Positions 15,280 to 24,573 of a stretch of DNA of 53,615 nucleotides are shown here, piece by piece. This DNA is from a virus. How positions within the stretch are numbered: the first letter of the stretch is position 1; each line of letters begins with the position of its first letter. The notes beneath the pieces are model-generated. The model had not been told where the DNA came from. It saw only the letters and a program-made list of their open reading frames with translations, and made no database searches. The stretch lies in IMG/VR virus record IMGVR_UViG_3300025666_000591, positions 1 through 53,615 of that record; one strand, 5' to 3'. The translations under genes and the position numbers were made by a program.

Positions 15280-17745
15280 ATGAAGATGACGCCAAAACCC
15301 AACTTTACGCCACGTGCGCAGCAAGCGATAAATGAAGCCAAAAAGGTTGCAAAAAAATATAACAGTGAATTTGTATGTATAGACCATTTGTTTTACGGAA
15401 TGGTAAGATTAAACGCAGGGATACTGAGTGAGATATTGTATTTATTAAACATTGATCAGCTTGCGCTAAAAGACGAAATAGAACATACGCTCTCCCAAGA
15501 CTTAAATGGCCTAGAGTTTTACCCTGAATCAGAAACGAGTCCATCTTTTGATGAAGAATTCCATTTAATATTAAAGGTTTCAGCATCAATAAGCGAAAAA
15601 CTAGATCACGAATATGTAGGTCTAGAGCATATGTTGTTAGCGTTGTTAAAATTTGAAGGCTCGTCCATACCAAGCTTTTTTAAATCTTTCAACGCGTCAG
15701 AGGAGGATATTATATCAGAAGTAAGGGAATACCTGCACCTCTCCAAAGAAAACCCGGCGCATAAAAAAGAAAGCCACTATTACCCTCCAAAACCAAAGGT
15801 AAAAGATACTAGTTTGCAAAACCTAGAAAAACACGCCTTAAACCTTAACGCCCTAGCCGCCAAAGGAAAATTTGACAACATCATAGGTAAAGAAGAGGAA
15901 ATTGCTAACGTATGTGAAATTTTATGTCGAAGAACAAAGAACAACCCCGTCTTGCTTGGCGAGCCTGGCGTCGGGAAGACCGCTATAGTTGAAGGCCTAG
16001 CGCAAAGAATAGTTAAAGCTGAAGCTCCTGATTTTCTGCTAGCAAAAATTATATATTCCTTAGATCTAGGATCCTTAATAGCTGGCACTAAATATAGGGG
16101 TCAATTCGAAGAGAGATTAAAAAACATAATAGATGAAGCTAAAAAAAACAAAAACATAATTCTGTTTATCGACGAAATACATACTCTTGTTGGGGCTGGA
16201 GCCGCAGAAGGCTCAATGGACGCTGCAAATATGCTTAAACCCTTATTAGCAAGGGGAGAGCTAAAGTGTATCGGCGCCACAACTCAAGATGAGTACAAGA
16301 AGACTATACTCAAGGATGGAGCGCTCGACAGAAGGTTTCAATCTGTAAAGGTTAGAGAGCCAAGCCCAGAAGAAACTAAACAAATTATTTTAGGAATAAA
16401 AAACAAGTATGAACAATTTCACAGCATAAATTATCCCGAAGAAACTCTTGACTTAATTATTGAACTGACCTCCAGGTACATGATTGATAAACAATTTCCA
16501 GACAAAGCTATAGATGTCATGGATCAGGCTGGATCGAAAGTTAAAATAAAGAACATTCAAAGGCCTGACGCGGCAAAAGAGATAGAGAAACAACTAGAAG
16601 ATCTTAGCATGAAAGAGGCTAATATGGAAATGATTGGAGCATCAAGAAACACGGTTGAAGATGAGCAGTTATTTTTACTAGAAGAGTATGATAGAGTGAT
16701 AGAGAAATGGGCCAAAAAAACCATAAAAGCTAAAATACAAGTATCTAAAAGTGATATATTTGAAGTGATTTCAGCCAGAACGGGTGTGCCTGTAAGCCAA
16801 ATGTCAACAAAAGAATCCACAAAGCTTCTTTCTTTGGCTAGAGATTTAAATAAAAAAATCATTGGCCAAAAAGAGTCTATAAAAGAAATTTCGGAATCAA
16901 TTCTAAGGTCAAAATCCGGACTTCAAGATTCTAAAAAGCCAGTAGGCAGCTTCTTGCTGGTTGGGGCAAGCGGAACAGGAAAAACTCATACTGCAAAATG
17001 TATTGCGAAATTCGTATACGGAGGAGAGGATAAGCTTATTCAATTAGATATGAGCGAATTCTCAGAGAAAATTTCCGCGAGCAGGTTAATTGGCGCTTCT
17101 CCCGGCTACGTAGGGTATGAGGAAGGCGGAGAGTTGACAGAAAAGGTCAGAAGGAACCCCTATAGCGTTGTACTGTTCGATGAAATTGAGAAAGCTCATC
17201 CAGACGTTCTAAACATATTATTGCAAATTCTTGAAGAGGGGTTCGTAACAGACAACTCGGGTCGCAGGGTTAATTTTAATAATTGTATAATAATCCTAAC
17301 AGGCAATGTGGGTAGCGAAAAAATCACAAAACCATCAATAGGCTTTGGACACTCTCCATCACACGCAAAAGACAAGCTCAAGGAAGAGCTAAAAGTATTC
17401 TTCAAGCCGGAGTTCTTAAATCGACTAAATGAGATAATTATGTTTGATAATTTTAGTATAGAAGACTTAATAAAGATAACAAAACTAGAAGTGAATAAGA
17501 TACAAGAAAAGCTTAAAAATAAAAATATAAAAATATCTACAACTCCTTCTTTAAATAAATACATATCCGAGCAAGCAGAAAAAGAGAAAATGGGCGCAAG
17601 GCCCATACAAAGATTGATTCAAAAAAACATAGAGAACCAACTCTCAAACCTCCTCCTGAACAAAGATCTCACCGAGAACCACTCAATAAAGTTCTCCCTT
17701 ATCAAGGGCGAGGTTGTTTATAAAATCAAGGAAGAAGAGGCTTAG
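15280..17745 (+). CDS. ClpC/ClpA-like AAA+ unfoldase
   Basis: An 821-residue Hsp100 ATPase. It has a double Clp-N domain (about residues 1-145), D1 with Walker A GEPGVGKTA (about 227) and Walker B ILFIDEIH, and a short middle region. D2 has Walker A GASGTGKTH (about 562) and Walker B VVLFDEIEKAHPD, followed by the D2-small domain. SIGFGHS near 686 fits the IGF/IGL loop that docks ClpP, so it may feed substrates to the host protease. Most phages lack such a gene. AGTGTAAAAC just before the ATG resembles the candidate late motif. The 3' end overlaps the convergent gene at 17726 by 20 bp. Confidence 0.93.
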   Translation: MKMTPKPNFTPRAQQAINEAKKVAKKYNSEFVCIDHLFYGMVRLNAGILSEILYLLNIDQLALKDEIEHTLSQDLNGLEFYPESETSPSFDEEFHLILKVSASISEKLDHEYVGLEHMLLALLKFEGSSIPSFFKSFNASEEDIISEVREYLHLSKENPAHKKESHYYPPKPKVKDTSLQNLEKHALNLNALAAKGKFDNIIGKEEEIANVCEILCRRTKNNPVLLGEPGVGKTAIVEGLAQRIVKAEAPDFLLAKIIYSLDLGSLIAGTKYRGQFEERLKNIIDEAKKNKNIILFIDEIHTLVGAGAAEGSMDAANMLKPLLARGELKCIGATTQDEYKKTILKDGALDRRFQSVKVREPSPEETKQIILGIKNKYEQFHSINYPEETLDLIIELTSRYMIDKQFPDKAIDVMDQAGSKVKIKNIQRPDAAKEIEKQLEDLSMKEANMEMIGASRNTVEDEQLFLLEEYDRVIEKWAKKTIKAKIQVSKSDIFEVISARTGVPVSQMSTKESTKLLSLARDLNKKIIGQKESIKEISESILRSKSGLQDSKKPVGSFLLVGASGTGKTHTAKCIAKFVYGGEDKLIQLDMSEFSEKISASRLIGASPGYVGYEEGGELTEKVRRNPYSVVLFDEIEKAHPDVLNILLQILEEGFVTDNSGRRVNFNNCIIILTGNVGSEKITKPSIGFGHSPSHAKDKLKEELKVFFKPEFLNRLNEIIMFDNFSIEDLIKITKLEVNKIQEKLKNKNIKISTTPSLNKYISEQAEKEKMGARPIQRLIQKNIENQLSNLLLNKDLTENHSIKFSLIKGEVVYKIKEEEA

Positions 17746-18235
17746 CTGGATCGTTAACTTCAGGAGGTTTTGGCCCCATCGGATCTTCGAATTTCTCCCC
17801 AGGATTTTGGCTTGAATCAGGCTGTTGCCTAGATGAATTAAAAACTCGCATGCATGCCTGAAATCTATCGGACTGAACTGGGTACCTTTTTTTCATATTG
17901 GCGTCAAGAATGCATCTCGTGACAAACTGGTCGCCGCTTTCTGAGTTGACTGGCACAGGGTATCTTTTGTCTTGGTTTGTTAAGAAATTATTTTCATTAT
18001 CTTCCTGAACTTGCTCTTGCTTGCTTGGGAAGATATCTTCATACTCAATATATCTTATAGATTCGTCAATAGCTTCGTATGCAGAAGTGATGTTTTTCTT
18101 TACTGAATCGTGAATTTCTCTTTCTTCAGTAATCATGTCATAAAGTAATCTTGCTTTTTTCCAAATATGAAAAAGTTCTGATTTTACTTTTTTATAGCTT
18201 GAGTCTGCTCTGGTTTCGTTCATATTTTCTTTCAT
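17726..18235 (-). CDS. virion-region protein of unknown function
   Basis: A 169-residue protein that I do not recognise. The N-terminal half is helical and charged (SSYKKVKSELFHIWKKARLL). The C-terminal half has two YPV segments (KRYPVPVN, KRYPVQSD), two Cys, and a Pro-rich tail. It is the last gene of the minus-strand block downstream of the capsid gene, where head-completion or neck proteins would be expected, but nothing proves that. Its end overlaps the convergent Clp gene. An internal ATG at 18223 is an alternative start. Confidence 0.65.
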   Translation of the reverse strand: MKENMNETRADSSYKKVKSELFHIWKKARLLYDMITEEREIHDSVKKNITSAYEAIDESIRYIEYEDIFPSKQEQVQEDNENNFLTNQDKRYPVPVNSESGDQFVTRCILDANMKKRYPVQSDRFQACMRVFNSSRQQPDSSQNPGEKFEDPMGPKPPEVNDPAKPLLP

Positions 18236-18249
18236 AATATTTTATAAAT

Positions 18250-18741
18250 TTATTCCTGTTCTATTGGCGAATCTTTTCCTGCAACTTGTTTTGGCTTAGC
18301 TCCGTATAGATTGTAAGCGTATATTAAGTTCTTTAACCTCTCTTCAGAAGCTAAATACGCATCATGGTAATATTTAGGTGTTGGAGTGTTAGGTTTTTTA
18401 ATTACAGAATCCCCTTCTTGTATCATTATCCATCCCGCAGTTTTCCCATCTCCATCTATTTTCCTAAGAGCGTTTCTTTCTGCTTTTCGATTATAGTCAG
18501 ACAAGTACATCTCTCTTAGTATGGTTTGCTCTTCTAGCATTAGTCCGTCTGGATTGTCTCCGCTGAACGAAGTAAATATTACGGTGTTAAGTTCTCCTAG
18601 GTGACCTTCTAGCCAACCAGATATTAACCCTATATCCGCATCTCTTTGTTCCCCGTGATCATGGAAGCCTAAATCTTGATCGTAAAGATTTAAAGCAAGC
18701 TTTCCGATGTTTGTTTGCGGATTAATAGGTGGGTGAGCCAT
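18250..18741 (-). CDS. virion-region protein of unknown function
   Basis: A 163-residue protein that I do not recognise. A strong AGGAGG Shine-Dalgarno overlaps the last codons of the upstream gene and sits 6 nt before the ATG. Visible segments are FHDHGEQRDADIGLISGWLE near residue 30 and a C-terminal helix (SEERLKNLIYAYNLY). The HDHGxxRDxxIGxISxWLE stretch resembles the opening of small head-closure or neck proteins of large marine phages, a comparison I hold with low certainty. Confidence 0.7.
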   Translation of the reverse strand: MAHPPINPQTNIGKLALNLYDQDLGFHDHGEQRDADIGLISGWLEGHLGELNTVIFTSFSGDNPDGLMLEEQTILREMYLSDYNRKAERNALRKIDGDGKTAGWIMIQEGDSVIKKPNTPTPKYYHDAYLASEERLKNLIYAYNLYGAKPKQVAGKDSPIEQE

Positions 18742-18742
18742 G

Positions 18743-19150
18743 TTAACCTCCTAAATAATCAAGAACTTCTTTGTGCTTTGGGTTGTTGGGGTCCAGATTA
18801 ATAGGTTGCCCCATTACTTGAATACTTCCTTGTCCAACCAGGCTTGATTCAAAAGCTCTTTTGATTTTATTTTTGAGAACAGTTTTGTTTCCAGACGGAA
18901 ACACCCCAGCCTTTACGGCGAAAGCTTGCAGATCGGTTAGATTCATATCTTCAAGCATTTCCTTGAATATCCTTTTGTCGTTTGTCTTAAAAGGGCTTAT
19001 TTTCTTTACCCCCAATATATCTTCCAATTCCTTAGCCCTAGAAACCTGTTCTTCGTAGCTCTTGCCTGTTGTTTGATTTAGCTCTTCAAGCTTCACGCGC
19101 TTTCCTGCACTAGCTTTACTCGATTTTTTTGTTGTTTTTTTGTTTGCCAT
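18743..19150 (-). CDS. Lys-rich protein with SAP-like motif
   Basis: A 135-residue protein. The first 20 residues are almost all Lys, Ser, Thr and Ala. Residues about 73-100 (MNLTDLQAFAVKAGVFPSG, then KTVLKNKIKRAF) have the helix-turn-helix pattern of SAP DNA-binding motifs. A candidate late-promoter motif lies at 19171-19190, so this gene and the two after it form a unit separate from the capsid gene, which has its own terminator. A DNA-binding or head-associated role is possible. Confidence 0.7.
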   Translation of the reverse strand: MANKKTTKKSSKASAGKRVKLEELNQTTGKSYEEQVSRAKELEDILGVKKISPFKTNDKRIFKEMLEDMNLTDLQAFAVKAGVFPSGNKTVLKNKIKRAFESSLVGQGSIQVMGQPINLDPNNPKHKEVLDYLGG

Positions 19151-19170
19151 AATTTGTACCTTTTTCCTTT

Positions 19171-19187
19171 GTATTTTAATACACTAT
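19171..19187 (-). promoter_or_regulatory. candidate late promoter motif
   Basis: Reads TAGTGTATTAAAATAC on the minus strand, 21-29 bp before the start of the Lys-rich protein gene. It is one of the AGTGTAT motifs found before virion-region genes. Confidence 0.5.
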
Positions 19188-19204
19188 ATAATAATGATTT
19201 TAAA

Positions 19205-19236
19205 TAAAAAATCCACCCCAGTTGCCTGAGGTGGAC
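19205..19236 (-). terminator. terminator after the major capsid gene
   Basis: TCCACCTCAG / CTGGGGTGGA stem (one wobble) with a GCAA loop, followed by TTTTTT on the minus strand. It lies between the capsid gene stop codon and the next gene. Confidence 0.93.
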
Positions 19237-19263
19237 TTTTGTAAAACGTTAATTTTATTGAAA

Positions 19264-20409
19264 TTAAACGATAAGACCAAGTAATACTCGATCGTCGATG
19301 ATCATGCGACCCTCTTCAAGAGAGCCGTAATAACCAATCTTAGATTGACGTGTTACGAATTGGTCATCAGCGATAAGAGAAAACTCTTCTCCTGACTCGG
19401 AATCGGTAGCTACTGCACGGATCATTGATTCGCGTGACAAGTCAACACCAACAATAGCTTGCTCAGTACCTTGAATTGCTCGAGCAGCACCGCCGTTTGC
19501 TTGAACCGAATAGTTGTCAGCAAATGTTGTTGCTCCAGCAGCTGTACCAAAAACAGTATTCCATTTTTGGCCTACGCCCATTTCATTATACTCTTGAATG
19601 GATACTCCGTAAAACTCGGGGATTCCAGCGCTATTAAAAACAGCGTCGCGCATAGTGTCTGTACCAGCGATACCGTCTCCAGCAGTTGGGGCTCCACCGG
19701 CTCCACCAATTGTATTAATTGGGTTATAAGCTAAACCGCGAATTTCTTCTACGATTTCAGGGGATACGAGTAAATCTGTAATTCCGCGACCACGGCGCTC
19801 AGCAGGCGTTCCACCGTTCCAAGAAGTGTTAATTCTCTTGGCTTTAGTAAAAAGCTTGTTTAAGTCCGAAAGAAGGAATCTTCCAGCTTGAGCGGAACGA
19901 ATTACGTGCTGCTCGCTGTTAGTTGAAGCGTTTGCAAGTGCAGTCATGATCATGGTTGCAGAAGTCTTCTCTTGTTTAAGGAGGATTTCTTGAGCCATGC
20001 GTGTGAATGTTTTGCTTACAACATCAAGTCTTGAACGAGAAGCGTATCGCTTATCGAAACTCAAAGCGCTATCGAGAGTATAAGTTGTGAACTTAAGCTC
20101 GCTTTGCGAAGGAGCGACTTGGTTTGTAGGAAGTCCGCCAGGAACTGATTGACTCCAAACTTGAATATAATCTTCGTCAGTGATATCGTGATAAAGGTCC
20201 AATGGAATACTTGGGCTTTCGTCAGAATTAAACTGAAGAGAAGAGAACATGTTGCTTACGGTAGGAGCGCTGTTTACGACCTCTGCCAAAACTGGACCGA
20301 TAAATTCGGCTAATGCAGTTTGAGCCTCGTAAGAAACGTCTCTATTTTTCGAAGCCATAGCTTTTACAAGCTCGACTTGCTCGGGGGTTCTTTCTAAAGT
20401 AATTTTCAT
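19264..20409 (-). CDS. major capsid protein (HK97 fold)
   Basis: A 381-residue protein with the overall pattern of HK97-type capsid subunits: an acidic helical start, a P-domain helix near 118-150 (SRLDVVSKTFTRMAQEILLK), a Gly-rich loop (GGAGGAPTAGDGIAG, about 236-250) and a C-terminal strand series ending RVLLGLIV. AAGGAA lies before the ATG. It follows the decoration-like protein, protease-scaffold and terminase genes in transcription order, the normal order of a head module, and has a dedicated terminator. No long N-terminal delta domain is needed because the scaffold is on the protease protein. Confidence 0.88.
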   Translation of the reverse strand: MKITLERTPEQVELVKAMASKNRDVSYEAQTALAEFIGPVLAEVVNSAPTVSNMFSSLQFNSDESPSIPLDLYHDITDEDYIQVWSQSVPGGLPTNQVAPSQSELKFTTYTLDSALSFDKRYASRSRLDVVSKTFTRMAQEILLKQEKTSATMIMTALANASTNSEQHVIRSAQAGRFLLSDLNKLFTKAKRINTSWNGGTPAERRGRGITDLLVSPEIVEEIRGLAYNPINTIGGAGGAPTAGDGIAGTDTMRDAVFNSAGIPEFYGVSIQEYNEMGVGQKWNTVFGTAAGATTFADNYSVQANGGAARAIQGTEQAIVGVDLSRESMIRAVATDSESGEEFSLIADDQFVTRQSKIGYYGSLEEGRMIIDDRVLLGLIV

Positions 20410-20426
20410 TTTTAAATTTCCTTGTG

Positions 20427-21050
20427 TTAGAAGCTTATCTTGCAGAGATATTTTTTGCTGCTTGAGTCATCGCTTTCTTCTCCGATAGCGAGGACACTTC
20501 CAACAACAGTACCAGTAGTTGCTGTTTGAAGCTTTCCTGCTGTGGAAGAAACCTCAAGGTCGTCTCCTAAAGCTGGGGCACTTGCAAAAGCAGAGCCGCT
20601 CAAAAGAATTAACCCTTTAGTCAAAACAGGAACTGTTTGACCTGGAAGAACGCCTTGAGCTTCGTCTAGTTTTTGTTTGTATGATATCATCTTTTCTCCG
20701 TTTTCGTCGAACGCCAAGGTTTCACGTAAAGTGATTCCAAGCGCACGTCCGGAGCCATCAGCTGGAGCTACGGTCATACCTGTATTAGCGGGGTATCCGT
20801 TGAATCCAATATGAGCGCCACTAAAACTTGCACCTAAATAATCACGAAGATTATCTGGGGTAGTTGCGCGCAATTCGGAAACCTCACCAGGTAGAGCTCC
20901 CGCACTTACAGAAACAACAACGCCTGCATCAAAATCGCCTGTGCCGTTGGAAACGAAACTCGAAAGAGTTTTTCCAGTTACGTCAAGAGCGAATAAGTTA
21001 ACAACATCGTGTTCACTGTAGTCTCGGTATGGTAGTATTCTTTTTGCCAT
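20427..21050 (-). CDS. head protein, probably decoration or stabilisation
   Basis: A 207-residue, Gly- and Ser-rich beta-type protein ending in a conserved-looking KKYLCKISF. It sits between the protease-scaffold and capsid genes, where decoration proteins are usual. A segment GTVVGSVLAIG followed by the terminal strands resembles the fold of lambda gpD-type trimers, but I rely mainly on position. The spacing to both neighbours is under 20 bp. Confidence 0.65.
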   Translation of the reverse strand: MAKRILPYRDYSEHDVVNLFALDVTGKTLSSFVSNGTGDFDAGVVVSVSAGALPGEVSELRATTPDNLRDYLGASFSGAHIGFNGYPANTGMTVAPADGSGRALGITLRETLAFDENGEKMISYKQKLDEAQGVLPGQTVPVLTKGLILLSGSAFASAPALGDDLEVSSTAGKLQTATTGTVVGSVLAIGEESDDSSSKKYLCKISF

Positions 21051-21069
21051 AATTTTTTTCTTCTATATA

Positions 21070-22686
21070 TTAGTATGAAATTTTAACCGACTCCTTAAAA
21101 GTCTTGGCGAAACGATCGCGAAGGGAGGAGGGGGCTTCGGAAGAAGATTCGTTGTTATTAACAACAGCTGCATCTTCGACCTGTACGTTTTCTAAAGCAT
21201 CTTCGACTTCGTCAGAAGAGTCTTGTTCTTCTGTTTCAGAAGCTTCTGCAACTTGTGCGGTTTCTTCTGAAGAGCCTTCAGTTTGGGAAGCTTCAAGAGT
21301 TTCGAGTCTCTTAGAGACTTCTTGAGCCACTCTTTCCTCGAAAGCTTTTTGCTCTGCAGCGATAAAATCTTTATTTTTATGCTTCCAAACCTTGGAAAGT
21401 TTTTCTTGATAAGAAGCAAATCCTTCTTCTGATTCATCAACTTGAGCGAGTTCTGAAGCTAAAATCTTAAGATCTTCATCATCAAGATCGTACACTTCGC
21501 TAAGAGCTTCCATTCTAGAATTAAATCTAACCTCAGCTTCTCGCGAGGAATTTTCTTGCTCTAAAGCAATAAGTTTATCTTTCGTTGATTTTAATTGCTC
21601 TTCCACTTCAAGCATTTTTTCTTGAAGAGAAGCTTGAGCTTGAGAAGCTTCTTCTTTTTCAGCCTTGGCTTTTTCTAGATCCGCAATATACTGTTCGCTT
21701 TTTTCTTTTATTGCGTCACTAAAAACCTTAGAAATGCTAGCGACAGTTTCTTCTGAGAAATCTTGCTTGCCAAGCTTTTCGTCTAAAGCTGCTCGGAATT
21801 CGTTGATAATTTGTTTTGTATCCATAATTAAATTTTTATGTTGTTCTTTGTTTAGTACATCTTGTTTTTTCGATTGGGAAGTTTTTTTGCTTTTAATAAT
21901 TATTTTGTCGATCGGTTGGTTGCGGCTAGGCTTATCAGCTTGAACCTGCCCGCTCTCGGCGACAAGCCCTTTTACGTCTGCAGCTGGATTCGATGTAAAA
22001 CCTATTCCAAGCGGATATATATCTCCAACAATTAATCGGTTAACTTTCCGCCCGTCTTGTAATTGCCCTTTTCCTCCCGAAGACTTTAGATACGGAGCGT
22101 AAGCTTTTATTTCTTCCGGGTCGGATATAATACTAGAGTCCAGTAAGTCATCTCCACCGACACTAACAACATACTCATTAAAGCCAACCTCCCAGCTTGC
22201 GGATACAGTCTGAAAGAAATCGCTTTCTTGATCCGTGGAATTAACGACCAACTCAGCAAACTCTTTGCTTGCGGTTTTGTATACAACTGCAGCGAGCGCT
22301 ATATTAAAAGGCTCATCCTTAATTAAAGCCGCCTCTTCGCTGATTAATTCGGAGTATTGACTATACTCAGAAAACCCAGCAGAAACTATATGCCCAACAA
22401 TTCTATCCCTGTCGTGTTCAATGTTTGTCGGTTTATGTACAAAATAATCTTTAACAGCTACAGCTGTTTCACTATCTATACCGTCCCCGTTTTTATTGAA
22501 TTTATTTACTACCGCAGCATTAAACGCCACAGCAAGCAAATCTATATTCTTATCTAAATTTATATCAGAAGGAATCAATGGGCGAAGAGACTCTATAGAA
22601 GCTTTGCTAATTTGCGATTCTTGCATTTGACTGGATGCGCAAATAACATTATCGAACTTTGTTGTATACTTATAAGGTAAAGACAT
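21070..22686 (-). CDS. prohead maturation protease fused to scaffold
   Basis: A 538-residue protein with two parts. Residues 1-235 resemble a Ser-type prohead protease: TNIEHDRDRIVGHIVSAGF contains the catalytic His (NxxHxxxxxVG), TVSASWEVGF the likely catalytic Ser, and LIVGDIYPLGIGFTSNPAA closes the domain. Residues about 275-500 are Glu/Lys/Ala-rich coiled coil, as in scaffolding proteins, and the C-terminus SLRDRFAKTFKESVKI is a probable capsid-binding helix. The fusion explains the absence of a separate scaffold gene. A candidate late-promoter motif lies at 22691-22704. Confidence 0.83.
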   Translation of the reverse strand: MSLPYKYTTKFDNVICASSQMQESQISKASIESLRPLIPSDINLDKNIDLLAVAFNAAVVNKFNKNGDGIDSETAVAVKDYFVHKPTNIEHDRDRIVGHIVSAGFSEYSQYSELISEEAALIKDEPFNIALAAVVYKTASKEFAELVVNSTDQESDFFQTVSASWEVGFNEYVVSVGGDDLLDSSIISDPEEIKAYAPYLKSSGGKGQLQDGRKVNRLIVGDIYPLGIGFTSNPAADVKGLVAESGQVQADKPSRNQPIDKIIIKSKKTSQSKKQDVLNKEQHKNLIMDTKQIINEFRAALDEKLGKQDFSEETVASISKVFSDAIKEKSEQYIADLEKAKAEKEEASQAQASLQEKMLEVEEQLKSTKDKLIALEQENSSREAEVRFNSRMEALSEVYDLDDEDLKILASELAQVDESEEGFASYQEKLSKVWKHKNKDFIAAEQKAFEERVAQEVSKRLETLEASQTEGSSEETAQVAEASETEEQDSSDEVEDALENVQVEDAAVVNNNESSSEAPSSLRDRFAKTFKESVKISY

Positions 22687-22690
22687 TTCA

Positions 22691-22704
22691 GTTTAATACA
22701 CTCA
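22691..22704 (-). promoter_or_regulatory. candidate late promoter motif
   Basis: GAGTGTATTAAAC on the minus strand, ending 5 bp before the protease-scaffold ATG. It overlaps the stop codon of the terminase gene. Confidence 0.5.
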
Positions 22705-24573
22705 CTTTATAAACATGGGAGTAAAGGTCGCAGAGACTGTCTCTATTTTTGAATCCATCATATCATAATAAAGTTTAACCATCCAATTTCCAAGAACCAA
22801 TGCGGAATAACTATCTTTCCTCGCTTTCTCTGGCCCAGTTTGGCGCCTCAAGCTCGAAGGCAAGTCAAAACTTTGAGTGCCTGCGGAGGATGTTGTTATC
22901 TGAACCAAAGAGCATTGCGTTTTCACCAAATTCATCATGTCAAATTGGTGCTCAACAAAGTCTATCATTTTCGCGGAATTAGTTTGCCTCTCTTGTGATT
23001 GAGAGGTTTTTAAAAATTCGATTTTATCTATCGGTATTTTTTTTCTTCTTTGCTCGTTGTACGAATCATCAATAGCTCGAGAACCAAACAGTATTCTTCT
23101 GTGATCAAAGTTCGACTGCAGAAGTTCATTTGCTCGACGGATCCACTGGCTAGTAGGCTTTCTTAAGTAACAAATAGTTTTATTTTCTAAATTATATTCG
23201 CGCTTACCTTCTATTAATTTTTGTTGATAATTTTCTATGTCATCAAAGTTTGTATTTAAGCATTGTATATTTAGTTTATTCTTCTTAAACAAGCTGCTTT
23301 CATTTGCAGCATTAATAAACTGAACTCCTCCATTATAATCTCCTACAATAGATACAATATTAAAGTGATTTAATAAATAATAAAAATAATTTATATGTTG
23401 TCTTAAATTTGCACCAGCCAAAGCGTAGCTATGAACTACGACTCCAATCTTTTTTTCTTCGTTTAGTTTTATAACCATCATGGCAAAATCATCGCTGCTT
23501 TCACTTTCCGCCCAGCTAGGATCAAAAGCGAGAATATATTTATCTCCAGGACTGCCAACTATTTCCGTGCATGGGTTTTCTCCGTCCTTTAATGTGCATG
23601 CTGCCATTTTAGAGGTCTTAAAATATCCAGAACTATCATCAGTAAATATCGCTCCAAACTCCCTATCGAACTGACTCTGACTCATGGTTGACTTTGCTTG
23701 ACTAATTAAATTTTGATCGTATAGCTGCCGGGGAGCACAGTCATAGCTGAACTGCATGATGGTTCTGTGAGCGTCCGACTGCTTGTTTCCCCCAATCTGA
23801 ATTAAATTTTCAAACTGCTCATAGGCTTTATACATATATTCAAATTTATAACTAGCAGAAGAAAGAGCTATAAGTTTATTATTTGGCCAAATATGCCGAT
23901 CGCTCTCCTGAAGCTTTCCTTGTCTGATTAATTCAGTTTCTACATTATAAATATCTTCTCTTTGAGTTGGGTTTTCTACAACACTCAAAAACGGTATTAT
24001 AACTTCATTATAAATTCGCTCGGGCATTAATGCAAATTCGTCAATAATTATCCTGTGAAAACGAAAGCCCCGAAGCTTTTCTCCGTCCCCCAAGGGCAGG
24101 GCTCGAATTCTTGAGCTGCCAATCTCAAGAAGCCACTCGTCATTACTTTTTGATTTATGAGTTATACATTGAGAAAGATACATTGCCTCAGGCTTTGAAG
24201 CGATATCTTCTATTTTTTTAAATATCATTTTGGCCTGACGAAAAGACTTTGAAAGTATGCCGATTTCTACGCCCTGGTTCATTATTGCTTCTAGATATGC
24301 GTATATAGCAGTAGTAAAAGACTTACTCATTCCCCGACTCCACACTCCCATGAAATAATCGGTTTCAAACATGGCTTTTATGGCCATATGTTGAAAAGGA
24401 AACAGCTTCACTCCTGAAATTAAATCCGTAGTAAAGGTTATATTTTCTCTTAAGAATTTATAGAGTAGTATTTTAGCTTCTCTTTCTTCAAGATACCCCT
24501 TCATCTCTAAAAGCTTTTCGTTAAAGTCTCTGTCGGGACTTCTTGATTCTTGGTTGCCTACCTCCCAGCTCAT
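22702..24573 (-). CDS. terL: terminase large subunit
   Basis: A 623-residue DNA-packaging motor. The ATPase part has a deviant Walker A (WSRGMSKSFTT, Lys84) and Walker B plus catalytic Glu in FHRIIIDEFALMPERI (about 170-185). The nuclease part has an Asp in LAFDPSWAESESSDDFAM and another in VSIVGDYNGG, the RNase H-like metal site. AGANLRQHINYF follows the first nuclease strand. The start codon overlaps the stop of the ERCC4-type nuclease gene (TAATG), so the two are translationally coupled. SD motifs are weak. Length and order fit tailed phages of the T4-like/large-genome type. Confidence 0.93.
   Translation of the reverse strand: MSWEVGNQESRSPDRDFNEKLLEMKGYLEEREAKILLYKFLRENITFTTDLISGVKLFPFQHMAIKAMFETDYFMGVWSRGMSKSFTTAIYAYLEAIMNQGVEIGILSKSFRQAKMIFKKIEDIASKPEAMYLSQCITHKSKSNDEWLLEIGSSRIRALPLGDGEKLRGFRFHRIIIDEFALMPERIYNEVIIPFLSVVENPTQREDIYNVETELIRQGKLQESDRHIWPNNKLIALSSASYKFEYMYKAYEQFENLIQIGGNKQSDAHRTIMQFSYDCAPRQLYDQNLISQAKSTMSQSQFDREFGAIFTDDSSGYFKTSKMAACTLKDGENPCTEIVGSPGDKYILAFDPSWAESESSDDFAMMVIKLNEEKKIGVVVHSYALAGANLRQHINYFYYLLNHFNIVSIVGDYNGGVQFINAANESSLFKKNKLNIQCLNTNFDDIENYQQKLIEGKREYNLENKTICYLRKPTSQWIRRANELLQSNFDHRRILFGSRAIDDSYNEQRRKKIPIDKIEFLKTSQSQERQTNSAKMIDFVEHQFDMMNLVKTQCSLVQITTSSAGTQSFDLPSSLRRQTGPEKARKDSYSALVLGNWMVKLYYDMMDSKIETVSATFTPMFIK

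Noticed and set aside
15305-15673. Long minus-strand ORFs within the Clp and polymerase genes (also 13207-13506, 17196-17606)
   Set aside because: They are frame shadows of recognised genes without promoters or family features.
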